From assembly GCF_012489685.1 (NCBI RefSeq), contig NC_080042.1, positions 41,530,066 through 41,594,065 on the forward strand: a DNA stretch of 64,000 bases. Reading direction: 5' to 3'. Positions 11,947 to 23,215 of this stretch are shown in pieces. Origin of the DNA: Lotus japonicus. Taxonomy: Eukaryota; Streptophyta; Magnoliopsida; Fabales; Fabaceae. The position numbers and the translations under genes are program-made. A model generated the notes under the pieces. It had not been told where the DNA came from. It worked only from the letters and a program-made list of their open reading frames with translations, and did not search any database. How positions within the stretch are numbered: position 1 is the first letter of the stretch; every line of letters begins with the position of its first letter.

Positions 11947-13391
11947 CTTGAAAATTAGATTTTTTGCAAAAACTTACCCATTTCCCTTCCCAAACCCACG
12001 AGCTCCAAGAGAGAAAGACAGGATCCGGATCTTCGTCGTTTCTTGCCTGTTTGCTTCACCGATCGTTGCTAATTGAAGACCTTAGGTAGGTAAACTATAT
12101 CTCTCTTTCGATCGTCGTTTCTGTCGACTTCTTCTATGTCTTTATGTGCTCAAAGTTTTGAGCTTTTTGAAAAACTGTTCAAATAAGCTGATTTCAGTGT
12201 CTAAACTTATTCCCTGCATGCTCCTGAGTGTGTTCTGCGGATTAGATTTTGTCAGATGTCATCAATTTTTGCACCAAATACCCATTTTTGGGCAAAGTCG
12301 CAACCTTTAAGCTGAAAACTATCGACTTGGCTTAGTGCTAGTAGGATTAATCGTCATAAACGTCGTTGTTGACGTCCCCATCCAATTTGTTTTTCAAAAA
12401 TCCAGTTTTGAATTTCTGAGCTGAAAATAATGACCAAACTACCCCTATATCAGTTTTCGATCCGAAAGTTTTTCCGAGCCTAGAACCGTCTTAGTTACGG
12501 CGTATGATAACCTTGGAACCAAGTTTGATCGAAGAAAAATCGACCCTCCCAATTAAGGAAAGTGGCCGAGAGCTATATCAAGGGGGGGGGGGAGGAAATC
12601 CGACTTTTTCGAAAACTCGTCTTAACGCGTTAGATTGTCGTACCACGGAGTTTGTAGTGTTCCGTGTGACCCTAGGACTTATTGTTTGCTGAGTTTCTGA
12701 TTTGTTGTGTTGATTTCTCTGATTTTGCTTAAGGTTCATTTGAGGAGTTTCCTGGAAATCAAGGAGAGGAGCGTGAAGGAACCCGTGAGGAGGAAGCTGG
12801 AGGACCCACCGGTGAGGGCTACTCTCTGAATTACTAGATAATGCTTTAGGTGTCGACGAATTCGACTTGATTTATGTGTTATGCACTTACTTGCTAAATG
12901 TCTGAAATGTTTTCTGAGGCTTCGGCCGATCTTGTTGAGTACTTGATGCCATGATATTGTGTGCTAAATGATTCACATGTTATGTGCTAAATGGTTAATC
13001 TAGGATGTGTTGAAATATGTTGTTTATGGTTATTGATTGAGCTGATTTATGCTATTCCACTTATAACTGTGATTCTGAGGAGTGAGGATTACGGGCAAGT
13101 CATGCCGAATTTTTATGAGATTTTGAGAGGATTTGAAAGGACGAACGGAGTTCGGGCCTTGTTATATTTTAATGGATCGAGACCTTCTCAGAAATTAATT
13201 GGGATTATGGGATCCCTGAAACTCATAGGATGTATCATAAGACTAAACGAAATCTATTTTCTCAAGGAAAATTCATAAGACATTAATCAATCTCTAAACC
13301 CCTTGAACAATGATAACAACCTTAGATAAGAGCTTAGAGCCTGAATATTAGTCTTGAAAATATGAGAAGTGTCGTCGAGTCCAAGTTTTGA

Positions 13392-13555
13392 GGAACTTAC
13401 AAGTTTTCGAGTATGTTGATACTCTTTTGCTCGATGAGCAGGTTAATGTTTGGCTATCTAAAGTTTAGCCGGAAACTATGAGTTTCCAAGTACAATCGTA
13501 CCCTTTCGCTCGATGAGCAGTTTATTGGTTGGCTATCTAAAGTTTAGCCGGGAAC
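13392..13555 (+). repeat. 79-bp tandem duplication carrying stem-loops in LTR B
   Basis: GCTCGATGAGC recurs at 13429 and 13508 (offset 79). Each unit has short perfect hairpins: GAGTAT-gttg-ATACTC (13409-13424), GCTC-gat-GAGC, GGCTA-tctaaagtt-TAGCC, and GGAAAC-tatga-GTTTCC. In the second unit the first hairpin is AGTAC-aatc-GTAC(C), so the inner pair changed T-A to C-G on both sides. Element C inserted within the last hairpin of the second unit. Confidence 0.75.
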
Positions 13556-16144
13556 TGTAACGCCCCGATTTCTCGAGTGTTACACAGTAACTAATTAACC
13601 AATTTTCGTAAAGAGTTTTCGTCGATTCACTTATTAATCTTCAGTTAATGACAAACCTTTCATTTTACGAAAACTCTTGAAACATAACCTTTCCAAAAAC
13701 ACGCGGAAGTAACCAACATCGTAAAACTTTTTAAATAACCAACTGTAAAGAGTACGAATCAAAGGCCTGAATGAAAATAAAGAGTACATCAAAACTTGTT
13801 CATTCGAATTTAAGCAATAAAATTGTTCGATACCAACACTTCGGAAACTCTCAACCCCAACAGAAAACAAAAGACTCTCAACCCAAACCCTATTCCTTAG
13901 CCTCTTCCTCTTCCTCTTCCTCTTCCTCTGAAGTGTAGTCGTCCTCCGGTATTGGCACGTCACGTAGCATCAACTCCCAAGAATGAGTCATCGCCATTAT
14001 CTTCACGACCATCTACCCCCCCCAAATAAACACATAGCAAACAAGCAGGGTCAGGTCCAACAAAAAGAATGATAATGACAAAATCAACAACAACATATAT
14101 AATATAAGTACATTATATGTCTTTTATGGGAAAGAGTCAGTTACTAACGGAATCTCACTTCACACAACCCACCAAAACTTCCATGGCCATAATCACGATC
14201 ATCCGCAGATGAACAAATCTCGGAGGGGACTCACCGTACAACCCTCAATCATGTGGGGGGACTCACCGTCCGCCAGACTCACCGTCCGTCCACAGAATCA
14301 CAAGGCGACCGCAGTCAGCCAATCACGTGGGTACTCACCGTACAACCCACAAAACACCCTCGCGTGCAAGGTACCATCGTTCTCATGGTCCATAGTCCTC
14401 ACCAGACCTATGTCCAATTATTCACATTTACTTGCAAGCGAGTTTATTACACTTTTCTCTTTGTTAAGTCTCTAAAATCAATCCTAGAGTCTTATCATAC
14501 TCTTTATACAACAACCTTCACAACACAACATTCACGGGTTACAAGGGAATTACGGCTAGGTGAGCGACCCTTGAACCATTAACTCAGAAAATAAATATAA
14601 TCCACGTAAAGAAACGCAAGAACATTCACTCATGCATAATATATCATCGCAACTTCAACATATTGACAGCAGAAACAACTTTCACAAAAATAGAGCCACA
14701 GAATGCATCTTTCAACCAAAAATCACGTATGATACCTTTCTAGAAAGCTATTTTAAATATCTACAACTCTCTAGTTACACACTTGTTCATTTGAGTCCCA
14801 GAATTAGGTGATATTAGGCCTTAAAGCTAACTGTCCGGAACAGGAAAAACAGCAGGTGTGACAGTTACTAAACACGACCCCCAGATCACATTACTAAACC
14901 AAAAATTATGATTTTTATATGTCTGGAAAGATATTTCGAAAATCTACAACTTTCAATTTAATCACTTTTTCATTTGATGAACATAAACAGGTAAAAAGGG
15001 GCTCTGAAGTCCGCTGTCCAGTACAGGAAACTGGCAGCGAAACTCCCATGGCTCTATGGTTTTCAAAAATAATTTTCCTTCCTTCCCCTTTGATCATGGC
15101 AATCTTGGTACAGCCCCAACAACCCAAATATCTACTCAAAATTTCAGAACCAAACATTTAGCAAGGATCATGTTATAACAAGTGTAAAATAGCACAAAAC
15201 TTAACAAATACCATGGCAACTCGCATAAAATCATAGATTCAGATCATAAACAACGTTTGAGGATCATATTCATGGCTTTTCAAGAGAAAAATTCCAGCAA
15301 GCAAGCATGTACAGGAAATCATGCAAAAACAGTCCAAAACTCAAGTTGTTTCTCATGGCAATTCATGGCATATTCCCTAAAGAACCTACCCATTCCTAGA
15401 ACCAGCCCTTACCTTTGTCCTTAGGCTTGAAGAAAAGATGAAAGTGAAGAGCAAGGTTCTGGTTTCTCTCCTCTTCTCCCACGCGTGACCTTCCTCTCTC
15501 CCTCTCACTCGCAAACTCCTTCTCTCCCTTGCGCGAACACGTCGACGGTGGTGGGGCTTGGGACGGTGACGGCTAGGGTGCAAGGGGAAAGTTTCTCTCA
15601 CTCTTTCTCCTCTGTTTTACGTGTTTCAGAAGTGTTCAAGGTTTCTTTCTTCAGAATAGTGTGAAAAGAAACCCTTTCCCTCCCAAGACCCTTCATAGCC
15701 TGCGTCCCCTCTCTTGGGCTAGGGTTTGTTTTCTTTCAAGCCCAACCCAAGTCAAAACCCTTGACCCCATCACTTAAGAACTTACTCAGAACTGAAACTA
15801 ATCAAAAACCTCAGTCCTTTTTAGTAATATCACGATCACACTCGGAATTGAAAGGAAACACATCAATTAAATCCGCTGGTACTGTACAGCCAGGACCATC
15901 GTCACTAAACCGATGATATCTCGACCTACAGAGGTCGGAATGACCTGATTCCACTTCGAGAATTTTCTAGACTTAAAGGGCTACAACTCTCATGAAGGAA
16001 GTTTTCCCAAATGAAGTCGTTAAGACCCTCTAAAAATTCGCACAAGTTGACAGTTCTAATCTGCCAGCTATCAAACATTAACTAAAACTTCAATTTTATT
16101 CGAACTTCCATAAAATTGTTCCAAATTGAACTTAGGGCCTTACA
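13556..16144 (-). repeat. Element C 3' LTR, 2589 bp
   Basis: Plus-strand ends TGTAACGCCCC...GGGCCTTACA. Nearly identical to 19182-21758. It holds a (TTCCTC)n tract near 13905-13928, four ACTCACCGT motifs in hairpins near 14221-14350, and no domain-bearing reading frame. Confidence 0.95.
14221..14350 (-). repeat. Stem-loop cluster with ACTCACCGT loop in LTR C
   Basis: ACTCACCGT occurs four times. Two copies sit in clear hairpins: arms GAGGG/CCCTC and arms GTGGGT/ACCCAC, both around the loop ACTCACCGTACA. The second stem position pairs A-T in one and T-A in the other. The right LTR repeats this at 19835-19964, where one arm base has changed. Confidence 0.6.
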
Positions 16145-16146
16145 AT

Positions 16147-16165
16147 ACCACCCCCCTTAAAATAG
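16147..16165 (-). other. Polypurine tract of element C
   Basis: On the minus strand CTATTTTAAGGGGGGTGGT directly precedes the 3' LTR. Confidence 0.8.
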
Positions 16166-16180
16166 TTTCGCCCTCGAAAC

Positions 16181-18907
16181 TTAAGGGTTTACAAATAAAT
16201 CGGGGTGTGACTCCCGCATCTTATCTTCTAACTCCCAGGTCGCGTCGCCAGTCTCTTGGTTCCACACGACCTTCACTAAAGGTACCTCCTTGTTTCTTAA
16301 GCGCTTTACACTTCGATCGACGATCTTGATGGGTGGCATCACCATCGTTAGATCATCCTTCAGCTGTATATCGTCTGGCGTAATCACATGCGAATCATCT
16401 GCCATGTACTTCCGCAACTGCGACACATGAAGAACGTCATGGATGTTGGATAGAAAAGGCGGCAACGCAATCCTATACGCCACTGGCCCAACTCGTTCTG
16501 TTATCTGGTACGGTCCAATGAATTTTGGAGTAAGCTTCTTAGACTTGATCGCCCTTCCGACACCTGTCATCGGGGTAACCCGTAAGAAGACATGATCTCC
16601 AGCTTGGAATTCCAGCTCTTTCCTTCGATTGTCAGCGTAACTCTTCTGACGACTCTGCGAGATCCTCATCTTTTCTTGAATTCGCTTTACTTCTTCGGTG
16701 GTTTGCTGAACCAGCTCGGGTCCAATCACTAAGTTCTCCCCATCTTGATGCCAGCACAAAGGCGTCCGACACCTCCGACCATACAAAGCTTCATAAGGTG
16801 CCATCCCGATGCTCGCATGAAAGCTGTTGTTGTAGGTGAACTCAATCAGCGGCAACAACTCATCCCAACTTCCTTTATTATCTAGCACACAAGCTCTTAG
16901 CAAATCCTCCAAGGATTGAATAGTCCTTTCAGTTTGCCCATCCGTCTGTGGGTGATAAGCGGAACTCAATCTCAGCTTGGTTCCCAAAGCTTGTTGCAAA
17001 GCCCCCCAGAAACGTGAGGTAAACCTCGGGTCTCTGTCCGACACAATGCTAGACGGTACACCATGCAGACGAACAATCTCCGCGATGTAGATTTCTGCTA
17101 GTCTCTCCACCTTGTAGTTCAGATTGATCGGCACGAAGTGAGCGGTCTTCGTCAGTCGATCAACCACTACCCAAATTGCATCAAATCTTCTTCGTGTTAG
17201 GGGTAACGCCGTCACGAAGTCCATAGAGATGCTATCCCATTTCCACTCCGGAACATCCAACGACTGTAGTTTTCCTGCTGGCTTCTGATGTTCCACCTTA
17301 GCCTTCTGACAAGTCAAGCATGTCGACACATACTCAGCTACTTGTTTCTTCATTCCAGGCCACCAGAAGTGAAGTTTCAAGTCCTGATACATCTTGTTCA
17401 TTCCGGGATGGATACTCAGTCTACTCTTGTGTCCCTCATCCAGGATCAATCTTCTCATCTCTACATCGTCAGGCACACATATCCGTCCCTTGCATCGCAG
17501 AATATTGTCATTCCCAATAGAGAACTCTGGTGCCTTTCCCTGAGTCACACGGTCTCGCCACTCAGCTATCCCTTCATTAGTCTCTTGTCTAGACTTGATC
17601 TCTTCCAAAAGTCCACTTGACACCGTCACCATTCCGAAACTCAGTCTTCCTGGTGCGAGCTTAACCTCCAAGCTCAAATCTCGGAAAACCTCCAACAGTT
17701 CTAACTCCTTGACCATCATTGAGGACACATGTATAGCCTTCCGGCTGAGAGCGTCGGCTACGACATTGCTTTTCCCCGGATGGTACTGTAGAGTGAACTC
17801 ATAGTCCTGAAGGAATTCCATCCACCTCCGCTGCCTCATGTTCAGATCCTTCTGATCAAATAAGTACTTTAAACTCTTATGATCGCTGTAGATCGTGAAC
17901 GTACTGCCATAAAGATAGTGTCTCCAAATCTTGAGAGCATAAACTATGGCAGCCAACTCCAAATCATGCGTAGGATAATTCTTCTCATGAATCTTCAGCT
18001 GTCGCGAGGCATAAGCAATCACTTTCTTCTCCTGCATCATTACACAACCCAAGCCATTGTGTGAAGCGTCACAATAAACGTCATATGGTTCTCCTTCCTT
18101 GGGTAAAGCTAGTATCGGTGCAGTAGTCAGTCGCTTCTTCATTTCCTGGAAACTCTCTTCACATTTCTCCGTCCATGCAAAAGGTTGGTTCTTCTTTGTC
18201 AACTGAGTCAACGGTGAAGTCAACTTTGCATAATCCTTCACGAAGCGTCTATAGTAGCCAGCAAGCCCAACAAAGCTTCTGATGTCGCTTGCTGTCTTTG
18301 GTTGCTCCCATGACAGAATCGTCTCGATCTTGCTAGGGTCAACAGCCACACCCTGACTTGATATGACATGACCTAGGAACTTCACCTCTTCCATCTAGAA
18401 TTCACACTTCGAGCCGTTAGCATATAGCTCCTTCTTCCGCAATACTCCTAGCACTTGACGCAAATGCTCTTCGTGTTCTTCTTTACTCTTCGAGTAAATC
18501 AAAATATCGTCAATGAACACCACCACGAACTTGTCCAGGAATGGCCTGAACACTCTGTTCATGTAGTCCATAAATACTGCGGGTGCATTAGTAACCCCAA
18601 ACGGCATCACAAGATATTTATAATGCCCGTATCGGGTCCTGAATGCGGTCTTCTGGATGTCCGATTCCTTGACTCGGATCTGATGGTATCCTGACTTAAG
18701 ATCTATCTTCGAGAAGAGCACCGCTCCTCTAAGTTGATCCATCAAGTCGTCTATCCGAGACATCGGATAACGATTCTTCACGATCACTTTGTTGAGTTGT
18801 CGGTAGTCCACACATAGTCTGGACCTTCCATCCTTCTGCTTCACCAATAGCACAGGTGCACATAAACGCACACAGGCGTACACCTTGGGGCGCAAAAGGG
18901 ATTCCAA
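16181..18907 (-). pseudogene. Element C pol remnant: RT, RNase H, integrase, chromodomain
   Basis: The frame enters RT at [11 protein letters not shown] (about 18855); the 16 residues before that come from the deletion junction, not from pol. RT contains [15 protein letters not shown] at 18395-18397, between KCEF and MEEVKFLG, replaces the Trp found in element B at this place. The remaining 737 codons are open: rest of RT, RNase H ([22 protein letters not shown]), integrase zinc domain (CLTCQ), core ([23 protein letters not shown]) and chromodomain ([15 protein letters not shown]). One stop in about 900 codons matches the youth of the LTRs. With gag and protease gone, any mobility after the deletion must have been helped by another copy. 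Confidence 0.93.
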
Positions 18908-19166
18908 AGCTCACTCTTCCTTCGATTGACATTCCATCAATCGATCTCAGAGTTCAAACATCTTAATATAATCAAACACTTAGTCTCAAGTATCACGGCA
19001 ATGATACTAACTACAGACAATCTCACAGCCAAGCAAACATCTTATCAAACAAGTCTACCCAATCTCACCGTGAAGCTTTGAAAACATCTTTATCAAAAAC
19101 AAAAACACCAACGAGTTCGGAAACTCGTAAACCCAAAACCCTTAGTGCTCTGGTTTCTCAACCGGA
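18856..19166 (-). other. Leader and deletion junction of element C
   Basis: Between PBS and RT there are about 300 bp, where gag and protease would normally take well over 1.5 kb. At about 18855-18890 the RT codons give way to unrelated sequence with small repeats (ACGCACACAGGCGTAC), which looks like filler at a deletion join. The rest is non-coding leader. Confidence 0.7.
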
Positions 19167-19178
19167 GCTCTGATACCA
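19167..19178 (-). other. Primer binding site of element C
   Basis: Minus strand TGGTATCAGAGC, complementary to the 3' end of plant tRNA-iMet, three bases from the LTR edge. Confidence 0.9.
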
Positions 19179-19181
19179 CAA

Positions 19182-21758
19182 TGTAACGCCCCGATTTCTC
19201 GAGTGTTACACAGTAACTAATTAACCAATTTTCGTAAAGAGTTTTCGTCGATTCACTTATTAATCTTCAGTTAATGACAAACCTTTCATTTTACGAAAAC
19301 TCTTGAAACATAACCTTTCCAAAAACACGCGGAAGTAACCAACATCGTAAAACTTTTTAAATAACCAACTGTAAAGAGTACGAATCAAAGGCCTGAATGA
19401 AAATAAAGAGTACATCAAAACTTGTTCATTCGAATTTAAGCAATAAAATTGTTCGATACCAACACTTCGGAAACTCTCAACCCCAACAGAAAACAAAAGA
19501 CTCTCAACCCAAACCCTATTCCTTAGCCTCTTCCTCTTCCTCTGAAGTGTAGTCGTCCTCCGGTATTGGCACGTCACGTAGCATCAACTCCCAAGAATGA
19601 GTCATCGCCATTATCTTCACGACCATCTACCCCCCCCAAATAAACACATAGCAAACAAGCAGGGTCAGGTCCAACAAAAAGAATGATAATGACAAAATCA
19701 ACAACAACATATATAATATAAGTACATTATATGTCTTTTATGGGAAAGAGTCAGTTACTAACGGAATCTCACTTCACACAACCCACCAAAACTTCCATGG
19801 CCATAATCACGATCATCCGCAGATGAACAAATCTCGGAGGGGACTCACCGTACAACCCTCAATCATGTGGGGGGACTCACCGTCCGCCAGACTCACCGTC
19901 CGTCCACAGAATCACAAGGCGACCGCAGTCAGCCAATCACGTGGGGACTCACCGTACAACCCACAAAACACCCTCGCGTGCAAGGTACCATCGTTCTCAT
20001 GGTCCATAGTCCTCACCAGACCTATGTCCAATTATTCACATTTACTTGCAAGCGAGTTTATTACAGTTTTCTCTTTGTTAAGTCTCTAAAATCAATCCTA
20101 GAGTCTTATCATACTCTTTATACAACAACCTTCACAACACAACATTCACGGGTTACAAGGGAATTACGGCTAGGTGAGCGACCCTTGAACCATTAACTCA
20201 GAAAATAAATATAATCCATGTAAAGAAACGCAAGAACATTCACTCATGCATAATATATCATCGCAACTTCAACATATTGACAGCAGAAACAACTTTCACA
20301 AAAATAGAGCCACATAATGCATCTTTCAACCAAAAATCACGTATGATACCTTTCTAGAAATCTATTTTAAATATCTACAACTCTCTAGTTACACACTTGT
20401 TCATTTGAGTCCCAGAATTAGGTGATATTAGGCCTTAAAGCTAACTGTCCGGAACAGGAAAAACAGCAGGTGTGACAGTTACTAAACACGACCCCCAGAT
20501 CACATTACTAAACCAAAAATTATGATTTTTATATGTCTGGAAAGATATTTCGAAAATCTACAACTTTCATTTTAATCACTTTTTCATTTGATGAACATAA
20601 ACAGGTAAAAAGGGGCTCTGAAGTCCGCTGTCCAGTACAGGAAACTGGCAGCGAAACTCCCATGGCTCTATGGTTTTCAAAAATAATTTTCCTTCCTTCC
20701 CCTTTGATCATGGCAATCTTGGTACAGCCCCAACAACCCAAATATCTACTCAAAATTTCAGAACCAAACATTTAGCAAGGATCATGTTATAACAAGTGTA
20801 AAATAGCACAAAACTTAACAAATACCATGGCAACTCGCATAAAATCATAGATTCAGATCATAAACAACGTTTGAGGATCATATTCATGGCTTTTCAAGAG
20901 AAAAATTCCAGCAAGCAAGCATGTACAGGAAATCATGCAAAAACAGTCCAAAACTCAAGTTGTTTCTCATGGCAATTCATGGCATATTCCCTAAAGAACC
21001 TACCCATTCCTAGAACCAGCCCTTACCTTTGTCCTTAGGCTTGAAGAAAAGATGAAAGTGAAGAGCAAGGTTCTGGTTTCTCTCCTCTTCTCCCACGCGT
21101 GACCTTCCTCTCTCCCTCTCACTCGCAAACTCCTTCTCTCCCTTGCGCGAACACGTCGACGGTGGTGGGGCTTGGGACGGTGACGGCTAGGGTGCAAGGG
21201 GAAAGTTTCTCTCACTCTTTCTCCTCTGTTTTACGTGTTTCAGAAGTGTTCAAGGTTTCTTTCTTCAGAATAGTGTGAAAAGAAACCCTTTCCCTCCCAA
21301 GACCCTTCATAGCCTGCGTCCCCTCTCTTGGGCTAGGGTTTGTTTTCTTTCAAGCCCAACCCAAGTCAAAACCCTTGACCCCATCACTTAAGAACTTACT
21401 CAGAACTGAAACTAATCAAAAACCTCAGTCCTTTTTAGTAATATCACGATCACACTCGGAATTGAAAGGAAACACATCAATTAAATCCGCTGGTACTGTA
21501 CAGCCAGGACCATCGTCACTAAACCGATGATATCTCGAGCTACAGAGGTAGGAATGACCTGATTCCACTTCGAGAATTTTCTAGACTTAAAGGGCTACAA
21601 CTCTCATGAAGGAAGTTTTCCCAAATGAAGTCGTTAAGACCCTCTAAAAATTCGCACAAGTTGACAGTTCTAATCTGCCAGCTATCAAACATTAACTAAA
21701 ACTTCAATTTTATTCGAACTTCCATAAAATTGTTCCAAATTGAACTTAGGGCCTTACA
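19182..21758 (-). repeat. Element C 5' LTR, 2577 bp
   Basis: Near-identical partner of 13556-16144, 12 bp shorter because of a (TTCCTC)n difference near 19530. It carries the same stem-loop cluster at 19835-19964. Confidence 0.95.
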
Positions 21759-23114
21759 GGGTCCATGAGTTCCAAAGTACATTCTTCTTTTGATTAATTC
21801 ATTTTGTCGCAGAATCGACATTTACCTTAGGGTATTCTTTTAGAGACTTTAAGTTATTTAGAACACGTGGCGACGTGTCGAGTGAGGTCGGAGACGTTGT
21901 TTGGCTAATCACTTGCATTCATGCACTCATTTTGAGGTTAATACACGGCGTGATACCGGACCTCGGTGGATTCCAAAATGGTCATAAGACCCGGATTTCC
22001 ATATTTAGGACACTACGGTGGTCCTTAGTAGCAGACGGAATGGCAGACCTACGGGTTCACTGCTGATCTGACTACTTTTGTGTGGTGTAAGAGACACGCG
22101 ACAGGAAGGTACCCACCGTGGCTGGTGTTAGGGCCGCCTCGTTGATGTCCATCCTTCTTCCGGAATGCATCTTGTTAACCAGCATTGCATTGCATGCAAC
22201 ATACATTCTGACTTAGTTGCTGAGTGTGATTGGTACTTGTTTATCCTATTTGAGGCATGCTAATTGTTATTATGATCTTTTATATTCATTGTGATACATG
22301 CAACCCTAGGATGTTATCCCTAAACTTATAAGCCTGAGAGGCTAATAATTATTATCCCATATATATATCTGGCTTTAATATTTATATAATTCTTTGGAGT
22401 TGACCCTCGCGTCTTCTGTGTGTGTTTGGGCGGACTATGCCATTGTCAGATGAGTATGGCGGATTGGTTTACGATGGTCAGCTCCTCGGGGGGCACCAGA
22501 TTTGAGATGCTTGACCAGGACGACCCAGGTGCATGGGTGGTCGACCCCATAGGCCACCGTGCGACCTACACCGGTCGGATCATGGAGGACCGTGTTGACC
22601 GATTTGGACGACGACCGCGCTAGCGTGTAGGATCGAGTGCTAGTGTGGGCTCCTCGAGTTGGGATTAGTGTAGGAGTAGTGTCGTTGCTCTGACCGTCAT
22701 GCTTTTCGATTTTGGGACAAGGTAGTTTCCTGCCGGTAGCTTTTTGTGTGGTTTTCTTATGGAGATCACAGAGAGCTGGTTGGACTTAGGAGGTCTTTCT
22801 TAGGCCGCTGGGCCAATTTGTTCTCAGATTTTGAGGTATGGTGTTGCGGACACAGGTTTTACCTTGGATTGTACATATTGCCTTCGGGCGTTACTTCCTT
22901 TCTGTCACCCGTCGCTGGAGGTCACTCGCGACGTGGTTTGTTTTAGCGGGGCTTGTATATATATATAGATGTATATTAGTTTCTTTTATCTTTCGTCGAG
23001 AATGTTTAATGTTTCTGTCTTTAATTATATTATCGAAAAAAAATAATTCACGTTTTTCCGCTTAAGTTTTTCTTTTGGTTACTAAAGTGACGCCACCGAA
23101 ATCGGGGTGTTACA
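21759..23114 (+). repeat. Element B 3' LTR, right part
   Basis: Continues the B LTR after element C (GGGTCCATGAGTTCC pairs with the broken hairpin left of C) and ends CGGGGTGTTACA. That end is the reverse complement of the TGTAACACCCCG start of solo LTR F. Short TA run near 22955. Reading frames here have no recognisable domain. Confidence 0.8.
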
Positions 23115-23215
23115 TATGGGAGCTACCGTCCCTTCATTTACACTTGCCGCCTCATTAAAAACCTTATAAAGGAAAAAAGAGTGCGACTTCTTTAGTTTTT
23201 TGCTGTTTCTTTTAA

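Larger units (their letters stand above)
11264..13555 (+). repeat. Element B 3' LTR, left part (interrupted by element C)
   Basis: Begins TGTAAGGCCC after the polypurine tract and continues at 21759 after element C. It contains a TATA box (11936), text close to LTR H (for example around 12150-12170, where both read CTCAAAGTTTTGAGC), and a dense set of stem-loops at 13392-13555. Reading frames in it are chance. Confidence 0.85.
13556..21758 (-). mobile_element. Element C: Tekay-clade retrotransposon lacking gag, protease and RT N-terminus
   Basis: Complete in outline on the minus strand: 5' LTR 19182-21758, PBS, short leader, pol remnant 18907-16181, polypurine tract, 3' LTR 13556-16144. The LTRs differ by about eight substitutions and one 12-bp (TTCCTC)2 indel over 2.58 kb, so it is young. 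Gag, both zinc knuckles, protease and the start of RT are missing. Flanks GGAAC and GGGTC do not form a clean 5-bp target duplication. It is nested in the 3' LTR of B. Confidence 0.93.
6841..23114 (+). mobile_element. Element B: Tekay/Del-clade retrotransposon, 5' LTR off-window, carries nested A and C
   Basis: Chromovirus with gag, two zinc knuckles, protease, RT, RNase H, integrase and a C-terminal chromodomain, then a polypurine tract and a very long 3' LTR (3648 bp after removing C). Its 5' LTR should lie left of the window, beyond element A. The right end, GGGGTGTTACA at 23114, abuts the 3' end of element D, so B inserted into D. Protein similarity to element C is high throughout pol. 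Confidence 0.88.

Noticed and set aside
14915..15161. Overlapping 80-codon frames on both strands, repeated at 20529-20775.
   Set aside because: They lie in the two LTR copies of element C, overlap each other antisense, and have no recognisable domain.
21860..23070. Short plus-strand frames between element C and element D as host genes.
   Set aside because: They lie in the right part of LTR B, are short, and show no domain.
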